Assembly: GCF_003391135.1 (NCBI RefSeq)
Contig: NZ_CP031455.1
Location: 4,123,001 to 4,187,000 of the forward strand
Reading direction: 5' to 3'
Source of the DNA: Streptoverticillium olivoreticuli subsp. olivoreticuli
Lineage (GTDB): Bacteria; Actinomycetota; Actinomycetes; Streptomycetales; Streptomycetaceae
Length of the DNA: 64,000 bases
Below, piece by piece: positions 25,550-34,209 of this stretch; position 1 is the first letter of the stretch; each line of letters begins with the position of its first letter. Position numbers and translations under genes: made by a program. The notes under the pieces are model-generated. The model was given only the letters and a program-made list of their open reading frames with translations, did not search any database and was not told where the DNA came from.

Positions 25550-25844
25550 GACGCCCCTCCTCCGATGAGTGGCGGCCCTCATCGCGGTGGGATGCGCTGC
25601 CGGTCCCGTCCGGCAGCGCGCGAGGAGAGGCCGCCGGCCGCTTGTCGCATGGCACCGGCTGCGCTCCGCGGCGGCGCTGCCACGGGGCGTGTGCGTGACC
25701 GGCACCGTAGCGCCGCCGGTCCGCTCAGCGGAAGAGTCTGCCCAACATCCGGTCACGGTGGGCCGGATTTACGAATACCGGTGGGTGGATTCCGGCATGC
25801 GGACGCGCGTGCGTCGTCGGCTGCGGGCCGTCCGCGCCTGCGGC

Positions 25845-25990
25845 GGGCTTTTCCCCAGCCCCGCCCCTTCCCGACACCGGGGCTCTGCCGCTGAATTCAG
25901 CCCGTCCGGCGTTTGAGGACGCGGCCGCAGGCCGCTCCCGCCGCCGGGGGCACCCCCGGACGGAGTCTGGGGGAGGCAACGGCGGGGCAC
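25845..25990. repeat. Dispersed intergenic repeat block
   Basis: Contains GGCTTTTCCCCAGCCCCGCCCCTTCCCGACACCGGGGCTCTGCCG, then AATTCAGCCCGTCCGGCGTTTGAGGAC and a CCGGGGGCACCCCCGGACGG unit, all related to the block at 23777-23950. Confidence 0.75.
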
Positions 25991-26008
25991 CCGGAAACGG
26001 ACCAACCC

Positions 26009-27796
26009 CTACTGCATCCGGGTCGCCCACTCGCGGACCTTGCGGATGCGTTCGCTCAGCTGGCCCGCCGTCGCCTCCGCGCTCGGTGGGCCGCCGCAGA
26101 CGCGGCGGAGTTCCGTGTGGATCACGCCGTGCGGCTTGCCGCTCTGGTGGACGTACGCGCCGACAAGGGAGTTGAGCTGCTTGCGCAGTTCGAGGAGTTC
26201 CTTGTGGGTGACCACCGGCCGCCGCTCGGCGGGGAGTTCGAGGAGGTCCGCCTCGGTGTCCGGCCGCTTGCGGCTGTGCGCGATCTGCCGGGCCTGGCGC
26301 TTCTGCAGGAGCATCTGCACCTGGTCGGGTTCGAGCAGTCCGGGGATGCCCAGGTAGTCCTGCTCCTCCTCGCTGCCCGCGTGCGCCTGCATGCCGAACT
26401 CGGCGCCGTCGTAGAGCACCCGGTCGAAGACGGCGTCGGATTCGAGCGCCTCGAAGGACAGCTGGTCGTCCTCGCCGGTGTCCTCGTCCTGCTGCCGCTC
26501 GGCCTCGGCCATTTCCTTCTCGGACTCGGCGTACGGGTCCTCCTCGCCGTCCTTCTTCGGCTTGTCGAGGACGTGGTCGCGCTCGACCTCCATCTCGTTG
26601 GCGAAGGTCAGCAGCGTGGGGATGGTCGGCACGAAGACGGACGCGGTCTCGCCGCGCCGCCGGGAGCGCACGAAGCGCCCGACGGCCTGGGCGAAGAACA
26701 GCGGGGTGGAGATCGTCGTCGCGTAGACGCCGACCGCGAGGCGGGGCACGTCCACGCCCTCGGACACCATGCGGACGGCGACCATCCAGCGGGAGTCGGA
26801 GTGCGAGAAGTCGTCGATGCGCTGCGAGGCGCCGCTGTCGTCGGAGAGCACGAGCGTCGCGCCCTCGCCGGTGATCTCGCGGATGAGCTTGGCGTAGGCG
26901 CGGGCCGACTCCTGGTCGGAGGCGATGACGAGGGCGCCCGCGTCCGGTATGGCCTTGCGGACCTCGGTGAGGCGGCGGTCGGCGGCGCGCAGCACGTTCG
27001 GCATCCAGTCGCCGCGCGGGTCCAGGGCCGTGCGCCAGGCCTGCGAGACGGCGTCCTTGGTCATGGGCTCGCCGAGGCGCGCCTCCAGCTCGTCGCCCGC
27101 CTTGGTCCGCCAGCGCATGTTGCCGCTGTAGGAGAGGAAGATGACCGGCCGGACGACGCCGTCGGCGAGGGCGTTGCCGTAGCCGTAGGTGTAGTCGGCG
27201 GCGGAGCGGCGGATGCCGTCGTTGCCCTCTTCGTAGGTGACGAAGGGGATGGGGTTGGTGTCCGAGCGGAAGGGCGTGCCGGTCAGCGCGAGGCGCCGGG
27301 TCGCGGGCTCGAACGCCTCCATGCACGCCTCGCCCCAGGACTTGGAGTCACCGGCGTGGTGGATCTCGTCGAGGATGACGAGGGTCTTGCGCTGCTCGCA
27401 GCGGTTGCGGTGGAGCATGGGCCGCACGCCCACACCGGCGTAGGTGACGGCGACGCCGTGGTACTCCCGGCCGAGGGGGCCGGCGCTGTACTCGGGGTCG
27501 AGCTTGATGCCTATGCGGGCCGCGGCCTCCGCCCACTGCTTCTTGAGGTGCTCGGTGGGGGCCACGACGGTCACCTGCTGCACCACGTGGTGGTGCAGCA
27601 GCCAGGAGGCGAGGGTGAGCGCGAAGGTGGTCTTGCCGGCGCCGGGGGTGGCGACGGCGAGGAAGTCGCGGGGCTGTTCCTGTACGTACTTCCCCATCGC
27701 GCCCTCCTGCCAGGCGCGCAGCTTGTTCGCGGTACCCCAAGGCGCCCGGCCGGGGAAGGCGGGCGAGAGGTGGTGGTTGGCGGTGGTGGTAGTCAC
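26009..27796 (-). CDS. SF2 DEAD/DEAH-box helicase (restriction-type ATPase fold)
   Basis: A 595-residue nucleic-acid-dependent ATPase. Motif I is ATPGAGKTTFAL (about residues 49-60), motif II is LDEIHHAG (~142), motif III TGTPFRSD, and motif VI QAVGRFVRSRRRGE. The helicase core fills residues ~20-430. The C-terminal ~160 residues are acidic and helical (EMAEAERQQDEDTGEDDQLS) and probably carry partner or regulatory functions. It lacks an obvious nuclease domain. The class resembles the XPB/UvrB-like ResIII group common in actinobacteria. The ATG at 27796 is supported by the conserved W-Q-EGAMGKY Q-motif-like segment at ~30. Biological role unknown. Confidence 0.85.
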   Translation of the reverse strand: MTTTTANHHLSPAFPGRAPWGTANKLRAWQEGAMGKYVQEQPRDFLAVATPGAGKTTFALTLASWLLHHHVVQQVTVVAPTEHLKKQWAEAAARIGIKLDPEYSAGPLGREYHGVAVTYAGVGVRPMLHRNRCEQRKTLVILDEIHHAGDSKSWGEACMEAFEPATRRLALTGTPFRSDTNPIPFVTYEEGNDGIRRSAADYTYGYGNALADGVVRPVIFLSYSGNMRWRTKAGDELEARLGEPMTKDAVSQAWRTALDPRGDWMPNVLRAADRRLTEVRKAIPDAGALVIASDQESARAYAKLIREITGEGATLVLSDDSGASQRIDDFSHSDSRWMVAVRMVSEGVDVPRLAVGVYATTISTPLFFAQAVGRFVRSRRRGETASVFVPTIPTLLTFANEMEVERDHVLDKPKKDGEEDPYAESEKEMAEAERQQDEDTGEDDQLSFEALESDAVFDRVLYDGAEFGMQAHAGSEEEQDYLGIPGLLEPDQVQMLLQKRQARQIAHSRKRPDTEADLLELPAERRPVVTHKELLELRKQLNSLVGAYVHQSGKPHGVIHTELRRVCGGPPSAEATAGQLSERIRKVREWATRMQ

Positions 27797-27930
27797 GGTC
27801 TCCGTCGGCTGGCTCGGCGATCGGCAACCGCGTCAGCCTACCCGCGTCGGCGGCGGAACCCGGGAGGGACGGCCCGCCCTCACCCGGCGGTGGGATCGAG
27901 GTCACAGTCCGCTCTCCCCCGGGAGGCCCG

Positions 27931-29382
27931 CTACCCCCGGGGCCGCAGCCGCGTCGTCACGTACGCGCCGACGAGGGCGACCGCCGCCATGGTGAGGAAG
28001 ACCACGGCGAAGGCGGCCCCCGGCGCGGCCGCGCCGTCCGCGCCGCCGCCGAGGGCGGCGAAGAGGACGCCGCCAGCGCCGACGAGGGTGATGTTGCCGA
28101 GCGCGTCGGAGATCTGGAGGGAGGCCGCGTCGGATCCCTCCTCGCCGGGGTGGGAGAGCTTGAGCAGCAGCACGCTGCCGCCGGAGATCGTGAGCCCCAT
28201 GCCGTAGCCGCCGACGGTCCACGCGACGGCGACGATCCACGCGGGCACGCCGCCGATCAGCGCGGTCGGGACCAGGGCGATGGCGACGGCTATGAGGAGC
28301 ATGCCGAGCCCCATCAGCCGTTCGCGGTGGGGCGTAAGGCGCGGGCGGCTCATGGTGTACGAGCCGAGCGCCCAGGTCAGGCCGCCGCCGGTGAGGGAGA
28401 GCCCGGCCGTCGTGGCGGACAGGCCGCGGTCGGTCACCAGCATCAGCGGGATGAAGCTCTCCGTGCCGAGGAAGGCGCCCGCCGCGATGCCGCGCAGCAG
28501 GACGACGGACGGCAGCCCGCGGCCCGCGCGGAAGGTGCCCTTCGGCAGCAGCCGCAGGACGGCGGGGGCGAGGAGGCCGAGTCCGGCGGCGGCCGGGACG
28601 AGGGATACCCAGCGCAGGTCCTGCCCGGCGTACTGGAGCAGTCCGGCACCCGCCGCGACGGCGAGGGCGAGGAGGATGCGGCGCCGGTCCATGCCCTCGG
28701 TGCGCTCCCCTGCGGGGAGCTGGCGCAGTGCGGGCAGCATCACGGCGAGCGGCAGCAGGATCAGCACGGGGATGGACAGGAACACCCAGCGCCAGCCGAT
28801 CTGCTCGGTCACCGTGCCCGACACCAGCGGGCCGACGATCACGGGCACCACCCAGGCGGCGGAGAAGGCGGCCACGATCGAGGGCCGCAGCCGCTCCGGG
28901 TAGGCGCGCCCGACCACGACGTACAGCGCGACGATGACCAGGCCGCCGCCGATGCCCTGGATGCCGCGGCCCGCCACGAACATCCACATCTGCTGGGCCG
29001 AGCCCGCGACGACGAGTCCGGTGCCGAAGGCGGCGATCCCCGTGAACAGGGGTGCCAGCGGGCCCGCCCGGTCGCACCACTCCCCCGAGAGGGTCATCGC
29101 GAACAGGCTCGCGGTGAAGAAGGCGGAGAAGGAGAAGGCGTAGAGCCCGATGCCGTCGAGGGCCCGGGCCGCGACGGGCATCGCGGTGGTGACCGCGCTC
29201 GCCTCGAAGGCGATGAGGGAGACGACGGAGATGATGCCGAACGTCAGCGCCCGGTAGGAGCGTCCGAGGACGCCTTGCGCCGCGTCCGCGTCCTGCGCGC
29301 TGTCGTTGGATATCTCGGCGGGTACGGAGACGGATATGGAGTCGGCTGTGCTCATCGCGTCAGGGGATTCGGCGGCGGTCAT
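27931..29382 (-). CDS. MFS transporter (drug-exporter type)
   Basis: A 483-residue major-facilitator protein. After a ~40-residue polar N-terminus there are 12-14 membrane helices. The motif A-like loop (GEWCDRAGPLAPLF) and the motif C-like glycine pattern (GRGIQGIGGGLVIV) suggest a proton-driven exporter. The ATG at 29382 has no ribosome site, but a -10 box TACGCT sits 6 nt upstream, suggesting leaderless expression; ATG at 29355 is the alternative. The substrate is unknown. It stands alone between the helicase gene and a divergent lipoprotein gene. Confidence 0.87.
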   Translation of the reverse strand: MTAAESPDAMSTADSISVSVPAEISNDSAQDADAAQGVLGRSYRALTFGIISVVSLIAFEASAVTTAMPVAARALDGIGLYAFSFSAFFTASLFAMTLSGEWCDRAGPLAPLFTGIAAFGTGLVVAGSAQQMWMFVAGRGIQGIGGGLVIVALYVVVGRAYPERLRPSIVAAFSAAWVVPVIVGPLVSGTVTEQIGWRWVFLSIPVLILLPLAVMLPALRQLPAGERTEGMDRRRILLALAVAAGAGLLQYAGQDLRWVSLVPAAAGLGLLAPAVLRLLPKGTFRAGRGLPSVVLLRGIAAGAFLGTESFIPLMLVTDRGLSATTAGLSLTGGGLTWALGSYTMSRPRLTPHRERLMGLGMLLIAVAIALVPTALIGGVPAWIVAVAWTVGGYGMGLTISGGSVLLLKLSHPGEEGSDAASLQISDALGNITLVGAGGVLFAALGGGADGAAAPGAAFAVVFLTMAAVALVGAYVTTRLRPRG

Positions 29383-29388
29383 TGGTTC

Positions 29389-29394
29389 AGCGTA
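29389..29394 (-). promoter_or_regulatory. -10 box for the MFS gene (leaderless)
   Basis: TACGCT on the minus strand, 6 nt from the ATG at 29382. Confidence 0.45.
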
Positions 29395-29614
29395 AGAACC
29401 GAAACGCGAATTGACGCCTGTCGCGGGAACCAGATCCGCTCGGTCTTCGGTCCTAGTTTCGACACCCGACGATCATGGTCTCGGCGATCTGAACTCGTCA
29501 TGCTCATGCCATACAATTCGGCCTGGTCACCGCCCGCGGCGCCGCGCGCCCGGCGGGCCGACTCGGATCCACCGTCCGGCCGTCGGGCCGGGCGCAGCAC
29601 ATGGGGGAAACACC

Positions 29615-30217
29615 ATTTCCATTCGGCATGCAATCGCCGCCGCGCTGGTCGTCTCCGGCGCACTCGCCCTGACCGCCTGCGGGCCGGACGACGGGGGCGG
29701 CAAGGCGTCCTCCGGTTCGTCCTCGTCCCCGGCCACGTCCGCCGCACAGAGCCCCGCCGCCAAGCCGGCGGACGGCGGCAGACCCGCGGACGGCGGCAAG
29801 TCCAAGGACCCCTGCGGGCCGCTGCCCAAGAGCCACAAGCTCATCTGGGTCCACAACGTCGAGGGCGCGATGGCCAACGTCGTCGCGCGGGACGCCAAGG
29901 TCTCCTGCAACACGGAGATGAACGAAGGCGCCTTCTACCACCCCGAAGGCCCGCTGAAGACCTACTCCTTCGACCCCGGCTCCAAGGTCACCGTCCTCGG
30001 CGAGAACGGCCCCGAGGTCCGCCCGGCGACCAACACCGACAAGACCCTCTCGGGCATCGGTCACGTCAAGGAGTGCGCGGACCCGGACCACAAGCAGTAC
30101 GACAGCGGGCAGTCGAAGCAGAAGAGCACCGAGCACTGCGCCGGCCAGAACTACTACGAGGTGGCCGTGGGCCCGGACAACAAGATCACCGAAATGTCCG
30201 AGCGCTCCGGCTCGTAG
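29615..30217 (+). CDS. Lipoprotein, hypothetical; apparent ATT start
   Basis: A 200-residue secreted lipoprotein. A short basic N-terminus (SIRHAIAA) leads into a hydrophobic segment ending at the lipobox LTAC (Cys ~20). A Ser/Pro/Gly-rich linker follows, then a domain of ~120 residues with four cysteines. No ATG, GTG or TTG is in frame at the right place. ATT at 29615 has a GGGGGA site 6 nt upstream and starts exactly at the signal peptide. The open frame extends upstream to 29411 with no signal-peptide logic. Function unknown. Confidence 0.7.
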   Translation: MSIRHAIAAALVVSGALALTACGPDDGGGKASSGSSSSPATSAAQSPAAKPADGGRPADGGKSKDPCGPLPKSHKLIWVHNVEGAMANVVARDAKVSCNTEMNEGAFYHPEGPLKTYSFDPGSKVTVLGENGPEVRPATNTDKTLSGIGHVKECADPDHKQYDSGQSKQKSTEHCAGQNYYEVAVGPDNKITEMSERSGS

Positions 30218-30235
30218 GCGCGTCGGGCGAACGCG

Positions 30236-30265
30236 GCGGGACCTGGCCGTACGGCCAGGTCCCGC
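30236..30265 (+). terminator. Terminator after the lipoprotein gene
   Basis: A perfect 30-bp palindrome (15-bp arms) followed by TTT. Confidence 0.8.
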
Positions 30266-30306
30266 TTTCCCGTCGTCCCCGAGGCGTCACGTGCGTCTCC
30301 GAGGCG

Positions 30307-31347
30307 TCATGTGGTGAGCAGCACTCCCCCGTACGACGCCCCCGCGATCACCACCCACGAGCACAGCCCCAGCGCCGCGACCCGCCCGCCGGTCCGCACC
30401 AGCGTGGGCAGGTGCACCGCGCTGCCGAGCCCGAACAGGGCGGCCGCGAGCAGCAGTTCCTGAGCGTGCTGCGCGAGGCCGAGCGCCCCGCCCGGCACCC
30501 AGCCGGTGGTGCGCACGCCGACCATGGCGAGGAAGCCGAGGACGAAAAGGGGCACGAGCGCGGGCCGCTTGTCCGAAGGCGCCGCCTGCCGCCGCTTCCG
30601 TACGGACACCGCGACCGCCGCGACGAGCGGCGCGAGCAGCGCCACCCGCATCAGCTTGACCAGGACGGCGTCGGCGAGCGCCTCGGGACCCGCGGTCTGC
30701 GCGGTCGCCACGACCTGCCCGACGTCGTGCACCCCCGCGCCGACCCAGCGCCCGAACTGCGCGTCGTCCAGGCCGAGCGGGTGGTGGAGCAGCGGCAGTA
30801 CGGCGATGGCGAGCGTGCCGCACAGCGTCACCAGCGCGACCGAGGTCGCCACGTCCTCCTCGTCGCTGCCGGACACCTCGCTGACGGCGCCGATCGCGGA
30901 GGCGCCGCAGATGGAGTAGCCGGTGGCGATCAGCAGCGGCTGGTCGCCGCGCAGCCCCAGCCGCCGCCCGAGCCACAGCGTCCCGAAGAACGTGGCCGCC
31001 ACGACGGCGACCACCATCGCGACGGTGGCCCAGCCGAGCCCGAGCACGTCGCCGACGCTCAGCTTGAGGCCGAGCAGCACGATGCCGACACGCATCAGCC
31101 GCTTGCCCGCCAGCGTCAGCCCGGGCCGGCCCGCGCCGCGGACCCGGTCCCGTACGCCGGGGATGTGCGCGGCCGCGATGCCGAGCACGACGGCGGCGGT
31201 GAGCATGGGGACCGCGGGTACGAGCCGGTGGACGCCCCAGGCGACCGCGACACCGGCGGCGGCCATGGCGAGCCCGGGCAGCTTGCTCCGCGTGGCGGCG
31301 GAGGCCTGTGGTGCGGACGGCTTCGTACGGGGAGAGATCAGGGCCAT
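30307..31347 (-). CDS. YeiH-family putative sulfate/sulfite exporter
   Basis: A 346-residue membrane protein of the YeiH (UPF0324) family with about 10 helices. Recognisable segments are RVGIVLLGLKLSVGDVL, GYSICGASAIGAVS and GAGVHDVGQVVATA. The ATG at 31347 overlaps the stop of the cysteine dioxygenase gene (TGATG), so translation is coupled. YeiH homologues are described as putative sulfate exporters. Coupling to a cysteine dioxygenase suggests it removes sulfite or sulfate made from cysteine sulfinate. Substrate is inferred from context. Confidence 0.88.
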   Translation of the reverse strand: MALISPRTKPSAPQASAATRSKLPGLAMAAAGVAVAWGVHRLVPAVPMLTAAVVLGIAAAHIPGVRDRVRGAGRPGLTLAGKRLMRVGIVLLGLKLSVGDVLGLGWATVAMVVAVVAATFFGTLWLGRRLGLRGDQPLLIATGYSICGASAIGAVSEVSGSDEEDVATSVALVTLCGTLAIAVLPLLHHPLGLDDAQFGRWVGAGVHDVGQVVATAQTAGPEALADAVLVKLMRVALLAPLVAAVAVSVRKRRQAAPSDKRPALVPLFVLGFLAMVGVRTTGWVPGGALGLAQHAQELLLAAALFGLGSAVHLPTLVRTGGRVAALGLCSWVVIAGASYGGVLLTT

Positions 31348-31901
31348 CAGAGTTCGTCGGCCGGCAGGTCGTAGACGCGGCGGACGCTGCTGCCGAGGCG
31401 GGAGACGTCCGCGCCGTAGACGTGGATCGAGATGGCGGTGGACGAACAGGCGTTGCGCACCCGGTGGATGTCGCCCGGCGGCGCGAAGCCGCAGACGTCG
31501 CCCTGGGCGTTGACCACGTCCTCGGTCGCCACGAGGCGGGCCGTGGTGCCGTCGGGCACGAGGCGGTAGCGGCGTTCGCTCTCCGTCCCCTCGTGAACTC
31601 CCGTGACGCACCACGACACATGGTCGTGGATACACGTCTCCTGGCCGGGCAGCCAGACGAGCGCGACGATCGAGAAGCTGCCGTCGTGCTCCGCGTGCAG
31701 GATGTGCTGCCGGTAGCGGTCGGGGTCGCCCTCGCGCTGCTCGGGGGTGAGCAGATCGAAGGAGCCGAGGTGGGCCGCGAGCCGCTCGCCGACGAGGTAT
31801 GCCGTCGTGTCGGGCGGCAGGCCGCGGCCGACGGCCTCGCGTACGTCGTCGACGAGCTGGTCGATCCGCGCGGTCGTCGGGGCTGCGGTGGGTGTGGTCA
31901 T
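31347..31901 (-). CDS. Cysteine dioxygenase-family protein
   Basis: A 184-residue cupin that oxidises cysteine to cysteine sulfinate with Fe(II) and O2. The 3-His metal site is visible: His-x-His in ETCIHDHVSWCVTGV (about residues 88-102) and a third His in PPGDIHRVRN (~145). The Cys in the CVTGV segment may correspond to the Cys-Tyr crosslink region of eukaryotic enzymes. It is translationally coupled to the YeiH-type exporter downstream. A LysR gene lies upstream on the same strand. Mercaptopropionate dioxygenase activity is an alternative. Confidence 0.9.
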   Translation of the reverse strand: MTTPTAAPTTARIDQLVDDVREAVGRGLPPDTTAYLVGERLAAHLGSFDLLTPEQREGDPDRYRQHILHAEHDGSFSIVALVWLPGQETCIHDHVSWCVTGVHEGTESERRYRLVPDGTTARLVATEDVVNAQGDVCGFAPPGDIHRVRNACSSTAISIHVYGADVSRLGSSVRRVYDLPADEL

Positions 31902-31971
31902 GCCTGCAGCGTCGGGCGCGGTGATCCATCAGTCCAACGACAGTTTCTTGACGGGAGGTAAAAGCGGGCTT

Positions 31972-32100
31972 ATGGACCCAGCCCGTCCGGCGTTTGAGGA
32001 CAGCGCGCGAAGCGTGCTTCGGGGGTCTGGGGGCTTGCCCCCAGTTTCGGGAAGGGGCGGGGTGGGGGAAAAGCCCGCCGCAGGCGCGCAGCCGGACGCC
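31972..32100. repeat. Dispersed intergenic repeat block
   Basis: Contains CCCGTCCGGCGTTTGAGGAC, then CTTCGGGGGTCTGGGGGCTTGCCCCCAG and GGGAAGGGGCGGGGTGGGGGAAAAG, matching the block at 23817-23940. It sits between the LysR gene and the dioxygenase gene and may terminate the former. Confidence 0.75.
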
Positions 32101-32112
32101 CGGCCAAAGGGA

Positions 32113-33018
32113 TCAGCACCCGACCCGCCGCGCCGCCACAGCCTTGAGCTCGTCCAGGACAAGAACCGTCGCAGGGATGCGCAGATGCTCGCGAAGCACA
32201 TACGCCGACACCTGCCGCCGCGACGCCGGATCCAGCGCCCGCCCAGTGATCTTGTCGTGGCGAAGAAAGGACAGCACAAGACCCGGCATCATGGCGACGC
32301 CCAGCCCCTCGGCGACCAGCGACTGCACGACAAGATTGTCGTCGGTGGTGAAGGCGATGTCGGGGGCGAAGCCCAGCTCCGCGCACTCGTGCAGAAAGTT
32401 CGTGCGGCAGCGCAGGCAGCCGGCGATCCAGCGCTCCTCCGCCAGGTCCGCGAGCTTGACCGCGCGGCGGCGGGCGAGCGGGTGCCCGGTGGGCATCAGG
32501 ACCGTCAGCTGATCCTCCATCAGCCGTATCTCGACCACCTCGTCCGGCACCTGCTCGTGCAGGCCGGGGTAGGTGAAGGCGAGCGTGATGTCGCACTCCC
32601 CGCGCACGAGGCGGCGGATCGAGTCGGGCGGCTCGCCCTCCAGCAGCTCGACCCGGACACCCGGGTGGTCGGCCGCGAGCCGGGCCATCGCCTCCGGGAT
32701 CAGGGTGGCGCTCGCGCTGGGAAACGCGCAGACCCGCACCCGCCCGGCCCGCAGCCGGGTCAGCGAACTCATCTGCTGCTGTGCCGCCGTCAGGCTGTCG
32801 AGGATCGTCTCCGCGTGCCGGGTGAGCGCCTCACCGGCGTCCGTGAGCCGCATCCGGCGGCCGACCCGCACGAAGAGCGGGGTCCCCACCGCGCGCTCCA
32901 GCGCCTTGATCTGCTGGGTGATCGCGGGCTGCGTATAACCGAGCGCGCGAGCGGCCGCGGAGTACGACCCGGCCGTGACCACCGCGTGGAACGTCTTGAT
33001 GTGCCGGGTGTCGAACAC
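32113..33018 (-). CDS. LysR-family transcriptional regulator
   Basis: A 301-residue regulator. The N-terminal winged helix (TFHAVVTAGSYSAAARALGY, TQPAITQQIKALE) is followed by the LysR co-inducer domain (RLRAGRVRVCAFPSASATLIP). The start is GTG at 33018. No ribosome site is present, but a TATGAT -10 lies 6 nt upstream, consistent with a leaderless transcript. It precedes the cysteine dioxygenase-YeiH pair on the same strand. In E. coli the LysR protein YeiE is the neighbour of yeiH, so control of the downstream pair is plausible. Confidence 0.9.
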   Translation of the reverse strand: MFDTRHIKTFHAVVTAGSYSAAARALGYTQPAITQQIKALERAVGTPLFVRVGRRMRLTDAGEALTRHAETILDSLTAAQQQMSSLTRLRAGRVRVCAFPSASATLIPEAMARLAADHPGVRVELLEGEPPDSIRRLVRGECDITLAFTYPGLHEQVPDEVVEIRLMEDQLTVLMPTGHPLARRRAVKLADLAEERWIAGCLRCRTNFLHECAELGFAPDIAFTTDDNLVVQSLVAEGLGVAMMPGLVLSFLRHDKITGRALDPASRRQVSAYVLREHLRIPATVLVLDELKAVAARRVGC

Positions 33019-33024
33019 ACGCGA

Positions 33025-33030
33025 ATCATA
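33025..33030 (-). promoter_or_regulatory. -10 box for the LysR gene (leaderless)
   Basis: TATGAT on the minus strand, 6 nt from the GTG at 33018. Confidence 0.5.
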
Positions 33031-33106
33031 AGCGGAATTTGGGGGAGCAGGGGAGTGGGCGGGGAGTCACTTCTGGATCGACGGACTATTGGGGCAAGGT
33101 GGTCCT

Positions 33107-33979
33107 GTGCGGCATTACACCTCGTATGACTCGACAGAGCTGGCGTACCGCGTGCTGGAAGCGAAGGGCGGGGCCGGCGGGGAGACCATCGTCTGCCTGG
33201 CCGGCGGGCCGGGGCGGGACGCCGCGTACCTCGGCGATCTCGGCGGCCTCGACGCCCGCCACACCCTCGTCGTCCCCGACAGCCGCGGCACCGGCTCCTC
33301 ACCGCCCTCCCCCGACCCGGGCGGCTACGCCTTCCCCGCGCTCGCCGAGGACCTGGAGGCGCTCCGCCGCCACCTCGGCCTGGAGCGGTTCGCCCTCCTC
33401 GCCCACGACGCCGCGTGCGCGACCGCCCAGGCGTACGCGGCGACCCACGCCGACCGGCTCGGCCACCTGATCCTGGTCACCCCCGGCTCCCGGCTCCAGG
33501 GCGAGCTCCCGGACGACGCCGAGCAGATCTTCGAGTCCCGCGCCACGGAGGACTGGTGGACGGACGCGTACGTCGCCGTGCACACGCTCCCCACGGCCAC
33601 CGACATGGACCAGGTCCGCGACCTGCTACGGCGCGCGGCCCCCATGGCGTACGGCCGCTGGGACGCGCCCCAGCGCGCGCACGCCGCCGCGGAGGGCGAC
33701 CAGCTGGGCCCGGTCCCCCGCGCCGGCTTCTGGCAGGGCGTCGACGAACCGTCCCGCCTCGCCCTGCTCCACGGCCTCCGCGACGTACGCTGCCCGGTGC
33801 TGGTCATCACCGGCGACCGCGACGCGATCACGGGCATGCGCGCGGGCGAACTCGTCGCGACCTCCTTCCCCGAGGCGGTCCTGCGCCCGCTGCACGAGGT
33901 CGGCCACTATCCGTGGGTGGACGAGCCGGATCTCTTCCGCCCACTGGTGGAGGAATTCCTGGCTTCCGACGCCGGATGA
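33107..33979 (+). CDS. Alpha/beta hydrolase with atypical nucleophile elbow
   Basis: A 290-residue alpha/beta-hydrolase-fold protein of the proline-iminopeptidase/epoxide-hydrolase branch. GTG at 33107 is preferred over TTG at 33089 because AAGGTGG lies just upstream. The oxyanion region is LAGGPGRDAAYLG (~27-39), the acid is in VITGDRDAITGM and the base His in HEVGHYPWVDEP. The nucleophile elbow reads ALLAHDAACATAQAYA, so the usual G-x-S-x-G serine position holds Asp, as in epoxide hydrolases and haloalkane dehalogenases (GHDWG). Substrate unknown. Confidence 0.88.
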   Translation: MRHYTSYDSTELAYRVLEAKGGAGGETIVCLAGGPGRDAAYLGDLGGLDARHTLVVPDSRGTGSSPPSPDPGGYAFPALAEDLEALRRHLGLERFALLAHDAACATAQAYAATHADRLGHLILVTPGSRLQGELPDDAEQIFESRATEDWWTDAYVAVHTLPTATDMDQVRDLLRRAAPMAYGRWDAPQRAHAAAEGDQLGPVPRAGFWQGVDEPSRLALLHGLRDVRCPVLVITGDRDAITGMRAGELVATSFPEAVLRPLHEVGHYPWVDEPDLFRPLVEEFLASDAG

Positions 33980-34057
33980 ACGGGTTGTGTCAGTCGCATT
34001 GCACCCATTGCTCCCTCTCGGCCACCCCCTTACGCTCAAGGAGCAAGCACACAACAC

Positions 34058-34129
34058 GGCCGTGTGCCCGAGTGGTTGAGGGACTCGCCTGCAAAGCGAG
34101 TTACGCCGGTTCGATTCCGGTCACGGCCT
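34058..34129 (+). tRNA. tRNA-Cys (anticodon GCA)
   Basis: A complete cloverleaf can be drawn: acceptor GGCCGTG/CACGGCC, D arm CCC...GGG, anticodon stem CTCGC/GCGAG around CTGCAAA, and T arm GCCGG-TTCGATT-CCGGT. Discriminator base T, with CCA not encoded. It is the only tRNA in the window. tRNA 3' ends are common integration sites, and the accessory-looking segment begins just after it. Confidence 0.93.
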
Positions 34130-34209
34130 CTCAAATGAGTATCCGCGCGTGATGCGCATGGGTATCCGACCGGATGCCCGCCGCCCTCGTGCGGCCGTAC
34201 GGTCCGGAC

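Noticed and set aside
28150..31374. A 1074-codon open frame on the plus strand
   Set aside because: Antisense to the MFS and exporter genes. Its composition (Arg/Gly/Gln/His) is typical of a shadow frame in high-GC DNA.
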